This document shows positions 53,193 through 61,485 of a stretch of 64,000 nt of DNA, piece after piece. Position numbers and translations under genes: made by a program. The stretch is from Ignavibacteria bacterium (GTDB lineage Bacteria > Bacteroidota > Ignavibacteria > Ignavibacteriales > SURF-24): NCBI GenBank assembly GCA_025612245.1, contig JAAXKQ010000002.1:388241-452240 (forward strand), in the 5' to 3' direction. The notes under the pieces were generated by a model. The model ran no database searches. It was not told the origin of the DNA and saw nothing but the letters and a program-made list of their open reading frames with translations. Within the stretch, counting starts at the first letter, position 1; each line of letters begins with the position of its first letter.

Positions 53193-54494
53193 ATGGCAAT
53201 AAAGTTCAGCTTTAGGGATATAGGAATTCTGGATTCGGCAAGAAATATTTTCCGAGATACATTTTCCTCATTAAAGGTCAGAAACTACCGGCTCTATTAT
53301 ATCGGGCAGGGCATATCGCTTCCGGGCACGTGGATGCAGAGAGTTGCGCAGGCCTGGCTGGTTCTGAAGCTTACCGGTTCCGGTACATCTTTAGGACTTG
53401 TAACGGCACTGCAGTTTCTGCCTGTACTTCTTTTTACTCCGCTTGGAGGCGTAATAGCGGACCGGTATCCAAAGCGTAATTTGTTATATATTACGCAGGC
53501 AAGCCAGGCTCTTTCGGCACTCTTATTGGCAACAGTTGTTGCAACAAATACGGTTCAGCTTTGGATGATTTATATACTGGCAGCATTTTTCGGGCTGATC
53601 AATTCGGTGGATAACCCGACGAGGCAGACCTTTGTCTTCGAGATGGTAGGGCGCAAAGACCTCAGTAACGCAGTGACGCTGAATTCAATTGAGGTTAACC
53701 TGGCTCGTGTAGTTGGTCCGGCAATAGCAGGAATAATTATTGCGGGGGCAGGCCTTGCACTCTGTTTTTTTCTTAATGCAGCTTCATTTATTGCCGTTTT
53801 AATCTGCCTTTTCAAAATGAGAAAAGAAGAGCTTTATACGGCTGAACGCGTCAAGAAGATAAAAGGGCAGCTCATGAAGGGTTTTCACTATGTGAGAAAC
53901 GAGCCCCTTTTGCGCCTCGTGCTCATACTGATGGGTATAATAGGTACGCTGGCCTATGAATTTGATGTGAGCCTTCCATTGCTTGCCAAATATACGTTTC
54001 ACGGCGATGCCGACAGCTATGCACTTCTGACCTCGGCAATGGGTGTAGGGGCGGTCTTAGGAGGGCTGGCAACGGCGGGCAAAAGAAAAACCTCTCCTTA
54101 CAGCATAGTAATAACACTTTTCTTGTTCGGCAGTTCAATCCTTCTTACAGCTGTTTCCCCGGGGCTGCATTTTGCGGCAATTACGATGGTATTTGTGGGT
54201 GTTTTCTCGATAAGATTTATGACGCTCGGTAACACGACGCTTCAGCTTGAAAGCGCGCCTGAGATGAGGAGCAGGGTAATGTCGCTCTGGACGATAGCTT
54301 TTTTAGGCTCCACTCCAATTGGAGGCCCAATCATTGGCTGGGTTGCTGAATATACAAATCCGCGCTGGGGGCTAGCTGTTGGCGGGATAGCGGCGCTTTT
54401 AGCCGGCTTAATCGGGCTGGCCGGAGTTAAGGGCTACCTGTCAAAAAAGTATTCGGGCGGGTTATCCCAGGCCTCAGCCGAGAGCGGCAAGTAA
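53193..54494 (+). CDS. MFS exporter (DHA3/EntS-like)
   Basis: 433 residues, about 12 helices, paralogous to the exporter at 49473. LKVRNYRLYYIGQGISLPG and GTWMQRVAQAWLVLKLTGSG near the N-terminus, GGVIADRYPKRNLLYITQA as the loop 2-3 motif, and NSVDNPTRQTFVFEMVG after helix 4. The N-terminal extension of about 25 residues is cytoplasmic. Substrate unknown. Confidence 0.9.
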   Translation: MAIKFSFRDIGILDSARNIFRDTFSSLKVRNYRLYYIGQGISLPGTWMQRVAQAWLVLKLTGSGTSLGLVTALQFLPVLLFTPLGGVIADRYPKRNLLYITQASQALSALLLATVVATNTVQLWMIYILAAFFGLINSVDNPTRQTFVFEMVGRKDLSNAVTLNSIEVNLARVVGPAIAGIIIAGAGLALCFFLNAASFIAVLICLFKMRKEELYTAERVKKIKGQLMKGFHYVRNEPLLRLVLILMGIIGTLAYEFDVSLPLLAKYTFHGDADSYALLTSAMGVGAVLGGLATAGKRKTSPYSIVITLFLFGSSILLTAVSPGLHFAAITMVFVGVFSIRFMTLGNTTLQLESAPEMRSRVMSLWTIAFLGSTPIGGPIIGWVAEYTNPRWGLAVGGIAALLAGLIGLAGVKGYLSKKYSGGLSQASAESGK

Positions 54495-54870
54495 ATTCAT
54501 AGGCTTATACTTCAGGCGGCGCCGGGGTATGAAGGCCTGAGGCGTAATGGCCCTTAATAATAATGAACTATGGTGGTCAACAAGAGGGCATTTCCCCAGT
54601 GGCTAAAGGCGATATTGAATCACTTATATTTCAAGTAAACTTTATCTCCGAAACAGGTTTAGAATCTCAAGAATTTTACTGAATAATCAGCCTTTAAGAC
54701 GGAATATTTGGACTGATTATGGAGCTATATTTATTTATGCGGCAACGAATCATTTCCCAATACTCCAGGCTTGCAATCATTTTTGAGGCATCCCGGAGAG
54801 GCAGTTTACATAAAATAGACGGATTGCGGAAAGCAGAAAATTATGCCTATATTATTAAATAATTACGCCG
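54495..54870. other. intergenic region upstream of the thr promoter
   Basis: No supported gene. A 39-codon ORF (54563-54682) has no ribosome site. An imperfect inverted repeat near 54512-54540 (CTTCAGGC with GCCTGAGG) could be a weak terminator after the MFS gene. Otherwise nothing was recognised. Confidence 0.3.
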
Positions 54871-54914
54871 TTTTGTCAATAAGGTTTGACAAAATAAATA
54901 TATTTAGGTATTTT
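54871..54914 (+). promoter_or_regulatory. thr operon promoter with overlapping inverted-repeat operator
   Basis: A -35 box TTGACA (54886-54891) and a -10-like TATTTT (54909-54914) are separated by 17 bases; transcription would start near 54921. A perfect inverted repeat, TTTTGTCA (54871-54878) and TGACAAAA (54887-54894) with an 8-base spacer, overlaps the -35 box and could be a repressor site. Both elements are seen directly; their use is inferred. Confidence 0.55.
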
Positions 54915-54966
54915 TCGCGGAAATCAAAGCGGACTTATTAATTTTAATGAATTACCTGATAAATAC

Positions 54967-55097
54967 ATATAGCACTGCCACAATGACTACGACGATGTGG
55001 ATGACACCAACCCCTTATACGGGCTAAAGTTGGCAGTGTATATTTTTACATTTTTCAGAAACCGACTTCAGCCCGCTGAGCCGGTTTTTTTGTTTTT
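54967..55097 (+). promoter_or_regulatory. threonine operon transcription attenuator
   Basis: All parts of a classical attenuator are present. 1:2: ATATA-g-CACTGCCA (54967-54980) pairs with TGGCAGTGTATAT (55031-55043), 13 base pairs and one bulge. 2:3 (antiterminator): GGGCTAAAGTTGG (55021-55033) pairs with CCGACTTCAGCCC (55062-55074), 12 of 13 positions with one G-U. 3:4 (terminator): AAACCG (55059-55064) with CGGTTT (55082-55087) plus inner CTTCAG (55066-55071) with CTGAG (55076-55080), then T7-G-T5 (55085-55097). A ribosome stalled at the early Thr codons leaves arm 2 free; one reaching the stop codon (55025-55027) covers arm 2 and lets the terminator form. Confidence 0.82.
54983..55027 (+). 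CDS. thrL: threonine-rich leader peptide of the thr operon
   Basis: A 14-residue ORF, MTTTMWMTPTPYTG, with six Thr and three Met codons, 87 bases before thrA. Three successive Thr codons (ACT ACG ACG, 54986-54994) follow the ATG. The stop codon lies inside attenuator arm 2, as in enterobacterial trp and thr leaders. No clear Shine-Dalgarno is present. The Met content may matter because homoserine made by ThrA also leads to methionine, but Met codons could be incidental. Confidence 0.78.
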   Translation: MTTTMWMTPTPYTG

Positions 55098-55114
55098 AAA
55101 CCAGGCAGACAAAA

Positions 55115-57577
55115 ATGAAAGTATTAAAATTTGGCGGTTCTTCGGTAAGCTCACCCGAAAGAATTAGAAACGTCATAGACATTGTATCTAAGAATATAGG
55201 CAAGGGTGACGACCCGGTGGTCATTTTCTCGGCTTTTCAGGGAATTACCGACACACTGATTGAAGCAGGCCTCAGGGCGGCTGCAGGCGACAGCTCATAC
55301 CAGCTCCTTTTCGACAAGATACAGGCCAGGCACTTTGAAGCCGTAAAGGAGCTCATCTCCGAGGACAGGCTGCAAATTGCGGTTGAGACCATATCGAAAC
55401 TTATAAGCGACCTAAAGCAGGTGCTCTACGGCATATGTCTTGTAAGAGAGATCTCTCCAAGAAGCATGGATTACATAACCAGCTTCGGCGAAAGATTCTC
55501 GGCATACATAATTTCCGAGGCTTTCCTCTCGCGCGGCATACGCGCCGGGTATCTAGACAGCAGGGAGGTAGTAAAAACTGACAAGTCCTTTGGAAACGCC
55601 ATTGTGGACTTTACGGCTACCGGTCAGATGGTAAGGCGGTATTTTGAAGACAAGGATTGTCTGCAGGTTGTAACAGGGTTCATCGGCAGCACGTGCGATA
55701 ACGAGACTACTACGCTGGGCCGGGGCGGGTCGGACTATTCAGCCTCAATATTCGGTTCCATACTGAATGCAGAAGAAATTGAGATCTGGACAGACGTGGA
55801 CGGCGTCATGACGGCGGACCCTAGAAAAGTAAAGAAAGCTTTTTCAATCGACAACATGAGCTATGACGAGGCCATGGAAATGTCGCACTTCGGGGCCAAG
55901 GTAATTCATCCGCCAACAATGCGTCCGGCAATGATGAAGAATATTCCGATCAGGATTAAAAATACTTTTAACCCGTCTTTCCCGGGAACACTGATCAGCC
56001 TTTACGGCAACGGGAAGAAGAACCTTATAACTGGAATTACTTCAATCGGCAATGTCGCCTTAATAAGGGTACAGGGAAGCGGTATGGTAGGTGTCGCCGG
56101 TATAGCAAGGCGTATCTTTGGTGCAATGGCCGACGGCTCAATAAGCATAATACTCATTTCACAGGCATCTTCTGAACATTCGATCTGTTTTGCAATTCTG
56201 CCCAAATTTGCACAGAAGGCAAAAGAACTGATTGAAAAAGAACTCAGGTATGAAATCTCGGAAGGTTTTGTAAACCAGGTGGTGGTTGAAAGCAACCTGT
56301 CAATTGTTGCCGCCGTAGGGGGCAACATACGCGGCACTTCAGGCATTTCAGGCAAGGTGCTTCAGGCGCTCGGGCGTAACGGCATTAACATTGCAGCCAT
56401 TGCACAGGGATCCTCGAAACTGAACATATCCATGGTAATTCCCAAAAACGACGAGTCAAAGGCGCTGAACGCAATTCACGACGCATTCTTCTTGTCTGAC
56501 CTGAAATCAATAAACCTGTTTGTCATTGGAACCGGGTTAATAGGAAGGACTCTTTTCCAGCAGATTAAAAACCAGCTGGAATTTTTATACAGCCACCTTA
56601 AAATTGAAATCAAGATCATTGCCATTGCCAATACGCGCAGGATGCTCTTTGACTATGAAGGCATCGACGTCGATGGGTGGGAAGAAAGGCTTTTCGGCAA
56701 GGGGGAAGAAAGCAACGCTGAACTTTTCATAGAAAGGATGATCGGGAGCAACCTTCCAAACAGCATATTTGTTGACTGTACCTCAAGCGAGGTAATTATG
56801 CTGAAGTATCTTGAAATCCTTTCCTCCTCGATTTCAATAGTTACCCCGAACAAGAAAGCAAACTCAAGCAATTATGAGTATTATCTTCAGCTGCAGAAGG
56901 CGGCACAGAAGCACAGCGCAAATTTCCTTTATGAGACGAACGTCGGCGCGGGCCTTCCGGTAATAAGCACGCTTCACGACCTGGTCTTCAGCGGCGACAA
57001 GATCCATAAAATTGAAGGCGTACTGAGCGGAACCCTGAGCTACATATTTAACGTCTTTGACGGCAGCAATTCGTTTTCTGATATAGTGCTGGACGCAAGG
57101 AAAAAAGGCTACACGGAGCCGGATCCACGGGAGGACTTAAACGGCCTTGACGTTGCCAGGAAGCTCCTGATACTGGTGAGAGAATCGGGTTACACGCTGG
57201 AGCTTGAAGACATTGATGTTGAGAACCTGATCCCGGAGGAGCTCCGGGGTGATATAAGTCTTGACGAGTTCCTGGAAAAACTCAGCTGCTTTGACGACTA
57301 TTATGAGGAGAAAAGGAGCAAGGCTGCAAAAGAAGGCAAGCGCCTGCGCTATATTGCCTCTTACAAGGACGGAAAGGCAACAGTCAGGCTTAGAGCCGTG
57401 GATGCAAGCCACCCGGTTTATTCACTGACCTCGAACGACAATATCATTGCATTTACGACCGTTTACTATAGCGAGCGCCCCATTGTAATTCAGGGTCCAG
57501 GCGCCGGTGCCGTTGTAACCTCGGGCGGAATATTTGCCGATATTGTCAGAATTGCAAATCACCTGTTTAACAGATAA
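55115..57577 (+). CDS. thrA: bifunctional aspartokinase / homoserine dehydrogenase
   Basis: 820 residues, the length of E. coli ThrA. The aspartokinase domain starts with KFGGSSVSSPERI (4-16) and includes TTLGRGGSDYSASIFG and the EIWTDVDGVMTADPR site. Two ACT-type regulatory units span about 310-460 (GSGMVGVAGIARRIF and GKVLQALGRNGINIAAIAQGSS). The homoserine dehydrogenase half begins with FVIGTGLIGRTLFQQI near 467; YETNVGAGLPVISTL and EGVLSGTLSYIFN are its catalytic-domain motifs, and KKGYTEPDPREDLNGLDVARK follows. First gene of thrABC; threonine feedback through the ACT units is expected. Confidence 0.96.
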   Translation: MKVLKFGGSSVSSPERIRNVIDIVSKNIGKGDDPVVIFSAFQGITDTLIEAGLRAAAGDSSYQLLFDKIQARHFEAVKELISEDRLQIAVETISKLISDLKQVLYGICLVREISPRSMDYITSFGERFSAYIISEAFLSRGIRAGYLDSREVVKTDKSFGNAIVDFTATGQMVRRYFEDKDCLQVVTGFIGSTCDNETTTLGRGGSDYSASIFGSILNAEEIEIWTDVDGVMTADPRKVKKAFSIDNMSYDEAMEMSHFGAKVIHPPTMRPAMMKNIPIRIKNTFNPSFPGTLISLYGNGKKNLITGITSIGNVALIRVQGSGMVGVAGIARRIFGAMADGSISIILISQASSEHSICFAILPKFAQKAKELIEKELRYEISEGFVNQVVVESNLSIVAAVGGNIRGTSGISGKVLQALGRNGINIAAIAQGSSKLNISMVIPKNDESKALNAIHDAFFLSDLKSINLFVIGTGLIGRTLFQQIKNQLEFLYSHLKIEIKIIAIANTRRMLFDYEGIDVDGWEERLFGKGEESNAELFIERMIGSNLPNSIFVDCTSSEVIMLKYLEILSSSISIVTPNKKANSSNYEYYLQLQKAAQKHSANFLYETNVGAGLPVISTLHDLVFSGDKIHKIEGVLSGTLSYIFNVFDGSNSFSDIVLDARKKGYTEPDPREDLNGLDVARKLLILVRESGYTLELEDIDVENLIPEELRGDISLDEFLEKLSCFDDYYEEKRSKAAKEGKRLRYIASYKDGKATVRLRAVDASHPVYSLTSNDNIIAFTTVYYSERPIVIQGPGAGAVVTSGGIFADIVRIANHLFNR

Positions 57578-57598
57578 GACGAGATTAAGGGAGAAGTC

Positions 57599-58534
57599 AT
57601 GAAAAAAGAGGTCAGAGTTTTTGCCCCCGCATCGGTTTCCAATGTGGCCTGTGGTTTTGACATAATGGGTTTTGCCATTGAAAAGCCGGGTGATGAAGTA
57701 GTCTTAAGGCTTGCGGAAAAGCCCGGTGTAAGGATAACAAAAATTACGGGTGATCAGGGGAAGCTTCCCCTTGATCCCGAAGTAAATACCGCCGGGGCTC
57801 CGGTAATTGCCCTGCGGGAGTATGCGTCTTTTAAAGGCGGAATTGAAATTGAAATTCATAAGAAGATGGCGCTTGGAAGCGGGCTCGGTTCCAGTGCCGC
57901 GAGCGCCGTTGCGGCGGCATTTGCAGCAGACCGGCTCCTGGGGCTGGAGCTTTCAAAAAGCCAGCTTTTAGACTTTGCAATTATCGGGGAGAAGATTGCC
58001 AGCGGAGCCGTGCATGCAGACAACGTAGCCCCGAGCCTCTACGGGGGTTTTATTTTAATCAGGGGCTATAACCCGCCGGATATAGTTGAAATACCGGTGC
58101 CGGAAGGTCTCTTCTGCACGGTCATTCACCCTCATACGGAAATCAACACCAGGGAGTCGCGCAAGCTTCTTCCCGCGCTGGTTACGCTTGAGGATGCAAA
58201 AACGCAGTGGGGCAACACGGCGGGACTGATAGCAGGGCTTATGAAACCCGACTTCGGGCTAATTGCGCGCTCACTTCAGGACGTGATTATTGAACCGGCA
58301 AGGAAGTCTACGATACCGTGCTATGAAAAGATAAAGCAGGCTTCGCTTGAGGCGGGTGCCTTAGGGTGCAATATTTCGGGAAGCGGGCCTTCAATATTTG
58401 CACTTTCGGATTCCCTTTCAACTGCGCGTCTCGTAGGAGAAAAAATGCGCCTGGCGCTGGATGGAAATATCGGAAGTGAAGTTTATGTCTCTGCAATAAA
58501 CAGGCGGGGGCCCTATGTCATTGAAGAAAAATAG
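57599..58534 (+). CDS. thrB: homoserine kinase
   Basis: GHMP-family kinase that phosphorylates homoserine. 311 residues, family length. N-terminal APASVSNVACGFDIMGFA, ATP-binding motif GLGSSAASAVAAAFA (about 97-111; MALGSGLGSSAAS), and the C-terminal glycine-rich motif LGCNISGSGPSIFALSD. It starts 21 bases after the thrA stop, with a GGGAGAAGTC ribosome site. Confidence 0.95.
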   Translation: MKKEVRVFAPASVSNVACGFDIMGFAIEKPGDEVVLRLAEKPGVRITKITGDQGKLPLDPEVNTAGAPVIALREYASFKGGIEIEIHKKMALGSGLGSSAASAVAAAFAADRLLGLELSKSQLLDFAIIGEKIASGAVHADNVAPSLYGGFILIRGYNPPDIVEIPVPEGLFCTVIHPHTEINTRESRKLLPALVTLEDAKTQWGNTAGLIAGLMKPDFGLIARSLQDVIIEPARKSTIPCYEKIKQASLEAGALGCNISGSGPSIFALSDSLSTARLVGEKMRLALDGNIGSEVYVSAINRRGPYVIEEK

Positions 58535-58581
58535 TTGTTTTTATGCAGGGCCGGTTAAAAAGAGCAAGGGGTTAAACTAAA

Positions 58582-59880
58582 ATGCAGTTCTACAGTACAA
58601 AAGACAAAAATCTCAGTCTGACATTCAAAGAAGCGGTGCTCCAGGGAATAGCCACAGATGGCGGGCTTTTTATGCCTTCAAAAATCCCTTCATTCAGGAA
58701 AGGCTTTTTACAAAGCCTTCCGGAGATGACATTCCAGGAAATTGCATTTGAAATTGCAGGGCTTTTTACCGGAAGTGAAATCCCCAAAAGTGACCTTCAG
58801 CTTATTGTTGAAGACGCCTTTAATTTTCTGGTAATTGTAAAATCCTTATCCGGCAGTCTGGCGGTAGTGGAACTCTTCCACGGCCCCACGCTTGCCTTCA
58901 AGGACTTTGGCGCACGCTTTACCTCGAGGGTGATGTCTTACTTCTTAAGAGGGGATAGCCGCGAGGTGACAATACTCGTTGCCACGAGCGGGGATACGGG
59001 AAGCGCCGTTGCAAACGGCTTTTATAATATGCCTGGAATTAAGGTGGTACTTCTTTATCCTTCGGGCAAGGTAAGTAATATCCAGGAGCACCAGCTTACA
59101 ACCATAGGGGGCAACGTTACGGCACTTGAGGTTGAAGGCACCTTTGACGACTGCCAGAGGCTGGTAAAGGAAGCCTTTATGGATAAAGACTTAAAAGGAG
59201 TGCTAAATTTAAGCTCTGCAAATTCCATTAACTTTGCGCGCCTGCTGCCTCAGAGCTTTTACTACGTATATGCTTACTCAAGGCTGAAGCCCGTAAATAA
59301 TGAAATCATATTTTCTGTCCCGAGCGGTAACCTCGGGAACCTGACAGCAGGCTTAATTGCCTCAGAAATGGGGCTTCCAGTAAAACGGTTTATCGGGGCT
59401 GTAAATTCAAATTCTGTTTTGTCCGACTATATCCGAAGCGGAAAGCTGGAAGTAAGGCAGTCTGTAAGGACAATCTCAAACGCAATGGATGTAGGCAACC
59501 CCAGTAACATGGCACGCATATTTGATCTTTACGGAAATTCATATGAGGCTATAAAAAAAGTAATCTTCAGTACAAGCATAAGCGACGAGAGGACAAAAAA
59601 TGCAATACTTGAAGCCTATGAAAAATATTCTTACGTAATTGACCCTCACGGGGCTGTAGCCTACGAGGCGCTTAAAGAATATACCGGACAAGGCGTCAGC
59701 GCTGTAGCGGCAATACTGGAAACCGCTCACCCGGCAAAATTCCCGGAAGTAATTGAAGGAGCTCTTAATGTAAAGGTGGAAGCTCCGGAAAGACTCATGC
59801 AGGCCATGAAAAAAAAGAAGGAGTCGGTAAAGATAGGCAGCAGATACAACGATTTTAAGTCATTCCTCAAGGGAAGCTGA
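58582..59880 (+). CDS. thrC: threonine synthase
   Basis: PLP enzyme converting O-phosphohomoserine to threonine. 432 residues, similar to the E. coli length. The N-terminus YSTKDKNLSLTFKEAVLQG is typical; the PLP Lys lies in FHGPTLAFKDFGARF (near 110), with ATSGDTGSAVANGF for phosphate binding and FSVPSGNLGNLTAGLIA further on. It completes thrABC and is followed by a strong terminator. Confidence 0.96.
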   Translation: MQFYSTKDKNLSLTFKEAVLQGIATDGGLFMPSKIPSFRKGFLQSLPEMTFQEIAFEIAGLFTGSEIPKSDLQLIVEDAFNFLVIVKSLSGSLAVVELFHGPTLAFKDFGARFTSRVMSYFLRGDSREVTILVATSGDTGSAVANGFYNMPGIKVVLLYPSGKVSNIQEHQLTTIGGNVTALEVEGTFDDCQRLVKEAFMDKDLKGVLNLSSANSINFARLLPQSFYYVYAYSRLKPVNNEIIFSVPSGNLGNLTAGLIASEMGLPVKRFIGAVNSNSVLSDYIRSGKLEVRQSVRTISNAMDVGNPSNMARIFDLYGNSYEAIKKVIFSTSISDERTKNAILEAYEKYSYVIDPHGAVAYEALKEYTGQGVSAVAAILETAHPAKFPEVIEGALNVKVEAPERLMQAMKKKKESVKIGSRYNDFKSFLKGS

Positions 59881-59947
59881 CGCGATGGGAAAAGCCGTGC
59901 GCTGAAAAATGGTTTCCGTGAAAAATCAAAAAAGTACTGAAAAACAA

Positions 59948-59973
59948 AATGCCCCAGGGTTTCCAGGGGCATT
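59948..59973. terminator. bidirectional terminator between thrC and a convergent MFS gene
   Basis: AATGCCCC (59948-59955) pairs with GGGGCATT (59966-59973), with an inner GG/CC pair across an A-A mismatch. On the minus strand TTTTGTTTTT follows, so it ends the MFS gene transcript; on the plus strand GTTAT follows, a weaker exit for thrABC. Confidence 0.75.
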
Positions 59974-60031
59974 GTTATAAAGTGCTATTCGGGAGGTGGC
60001 GTTCCGGGAAAAATTTAGTAATTCCCTTAAT

Positions 60032-61288
60032 TTACAGCTTCAGTTCCCTCAGCTTCGGGGCAAACTTTCGTACGCTCATTACAACCGCAAGCGTCATGCT
60101 TCCGCCAAAGATTACCGAAGGTATAAGCCCCAGCAGTCTTGCCGCAAGGCCGGACTCGAAAGAACCCAGTTCGTTGGAAGATCCGATAAAGATTCCGTTT
60201 ACGGCAGAAACCCTTCCACGCATGTCGTCGGGCGTATAGAGCTGGATTATTGTTGCCCTGATGACCACGCTTACATTGTCGAACATTCCGCTTAAAAGAA
60301 GAATGAAGAGCGAAAGATAAAAGTTTCTTGAAAGGGCAAAAGAAATAATGCAGAGCCCGAATCCGAAGACTGCAAAAAGAAGGTTCTTTCCTGCTCTTTT
60401 GAAGGGAGGGTGATGAGCCTGTACGACAGACATTATAATTGCCCCCAGGGCGGGAGCCGCCCTTAAGAAGCCAAGTCCCTTTGCTCCTGTATGCAGCACC
60501 TGGTCGGCAAAAATGGGCAGTACGGAAACAGCGCCTCCGAAGAAAACGGCAAACATGTCGAGGCTCAGGGCGCTAAGGACCATCTGGTGGCCGAAAACAA
60601 ATTTGAGTCCCGAGGAAAGCCCCTGCCAGACGGTTTCTTTTTTAACGCGTTCAGGCATGGTCTTGTTCTTAATAATAAGGAAAAGAAACCAGCCTATTGC
60701 CGAAAAGAATACCACGGTGGTATATGCCTGACCAACCCCGAGGAAGCCGTAAACGAGGCCGCCGATTGCGGGGCCCGTAATTTCAGCCACCTGCCAGGAA
60801 ACGCTGTTCCACGTTGATGCGTTGCCGAAGAGCTCTCTTGGTATGAGCTGCGCCATAAAGGCGAACTGTGCAGGGGACATGAAGCCGCGTGCCAGGCCGG
60901 TAATGAATATGATAAGATATATGGGCATTGCCCCGTAGGCCGAGAGGACAGGCTGAAGGCTTGTCGAGACAAAAAGAAGTCCTGCAGCACAGATAAAATA
61001 AACAAGGCCGGAGAAGACGATTATTTTTTTGCGGTTAACTATGTCTGCCACGTGGCCCGCAAAGAGTGTCACACAGAGAAAGGGAATAACTTCAGCTATT
61101 CCTATCATGCCCAGTGAGAGCGCATCGTGTGTAAGAGCATAGACCTGCCAGCCGACAACAACAGACTGCATCTGAATTGCCAGTGTCAGGACGAACCTGG
61201 AAATTATGAACCATCTGAAATCTTTAATCCTGAGAGCCGCATAGGCGTCGTTTGATTTTAAGTTATATTCCACTAAATGTATATCCAT
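60032..61288 (-). CDS. MFS exporter (DHA3/EntS-like)
   Basis: 418 residues, about 12 helices. LRIKDFRWFIISRFVLTLA at the N-terminus, LFAGHVADIVNRKKIIVFSG as the loop 2-3 motif, GFMSPAQFAFMAQLIPREL after helix 4, and VVIRATIIQLYTPDDMRGRVSAVNGIF in the second half. Third MFS_3-type exporter in the window, but the most divergent of the three. Single-gene unit convergent with thrABC. Substrate unknown. Confidence 0.9.
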   Translation of the reverse strand: MDIHLVEYNLKSNDAYAALRIKDFRWFIISRFVLTLAIQMQSVVVGWQVYALTHDALSLGMIGIAEVIPFLCVTLFAGHVADIVNRKKIIVFSGLVYFICAAGLLFVSTSLQPVLSAYGAMPIYLIIFITGLARGFMSPAQFAFMAQLIPRELFGNASTWNSVSWQVAEITGPAIGGLVYGFLGVGQAYTTVVFFSAIGWFLFLIIKNKTMPERVKKETVWQGLSSGLKFVFGHQMVLSALSLDMFAVFFGGAVSVLPIFADQVLHTGAKGLGFLRAAPALGAIIMSVVQAHHPPFKRAGKNLLFAVFGFGLCIISFALSRNFYLSLFILLLSGMFDNVSVVIRATIIQLYTPDDMRGRVSAVNGIFIGSSNELGSFESGLAARLLGLIPSVIFGGSMTLAVVMSVRKFAPKLRELKL

Positions 61289-61485
61289 TAATAAAAGAAA
61301 TGTGCTCTCAAACCTACGTCAAATTTGAGTATTTTACAATTTCCAAAGGCCGGGGAAAAGGTTATTTTTTCATCCATCGACCGAAAATGAAAATATTATT
61401 GGCATTTTTCCGGTTGGTAAAATGTTGACGGGCTATTATCTTTGCTTTGCGGAATAACCATTATTTTACAAATACAGGGAGTTAA

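Noticed and set aside
54563..54682. 39-codon ORF beginning MNYGGQQEG upstream of the thr promoter
   Set aside because: No ribosome site, no regulatory codon bias and no nearby structure; cannot be supported.
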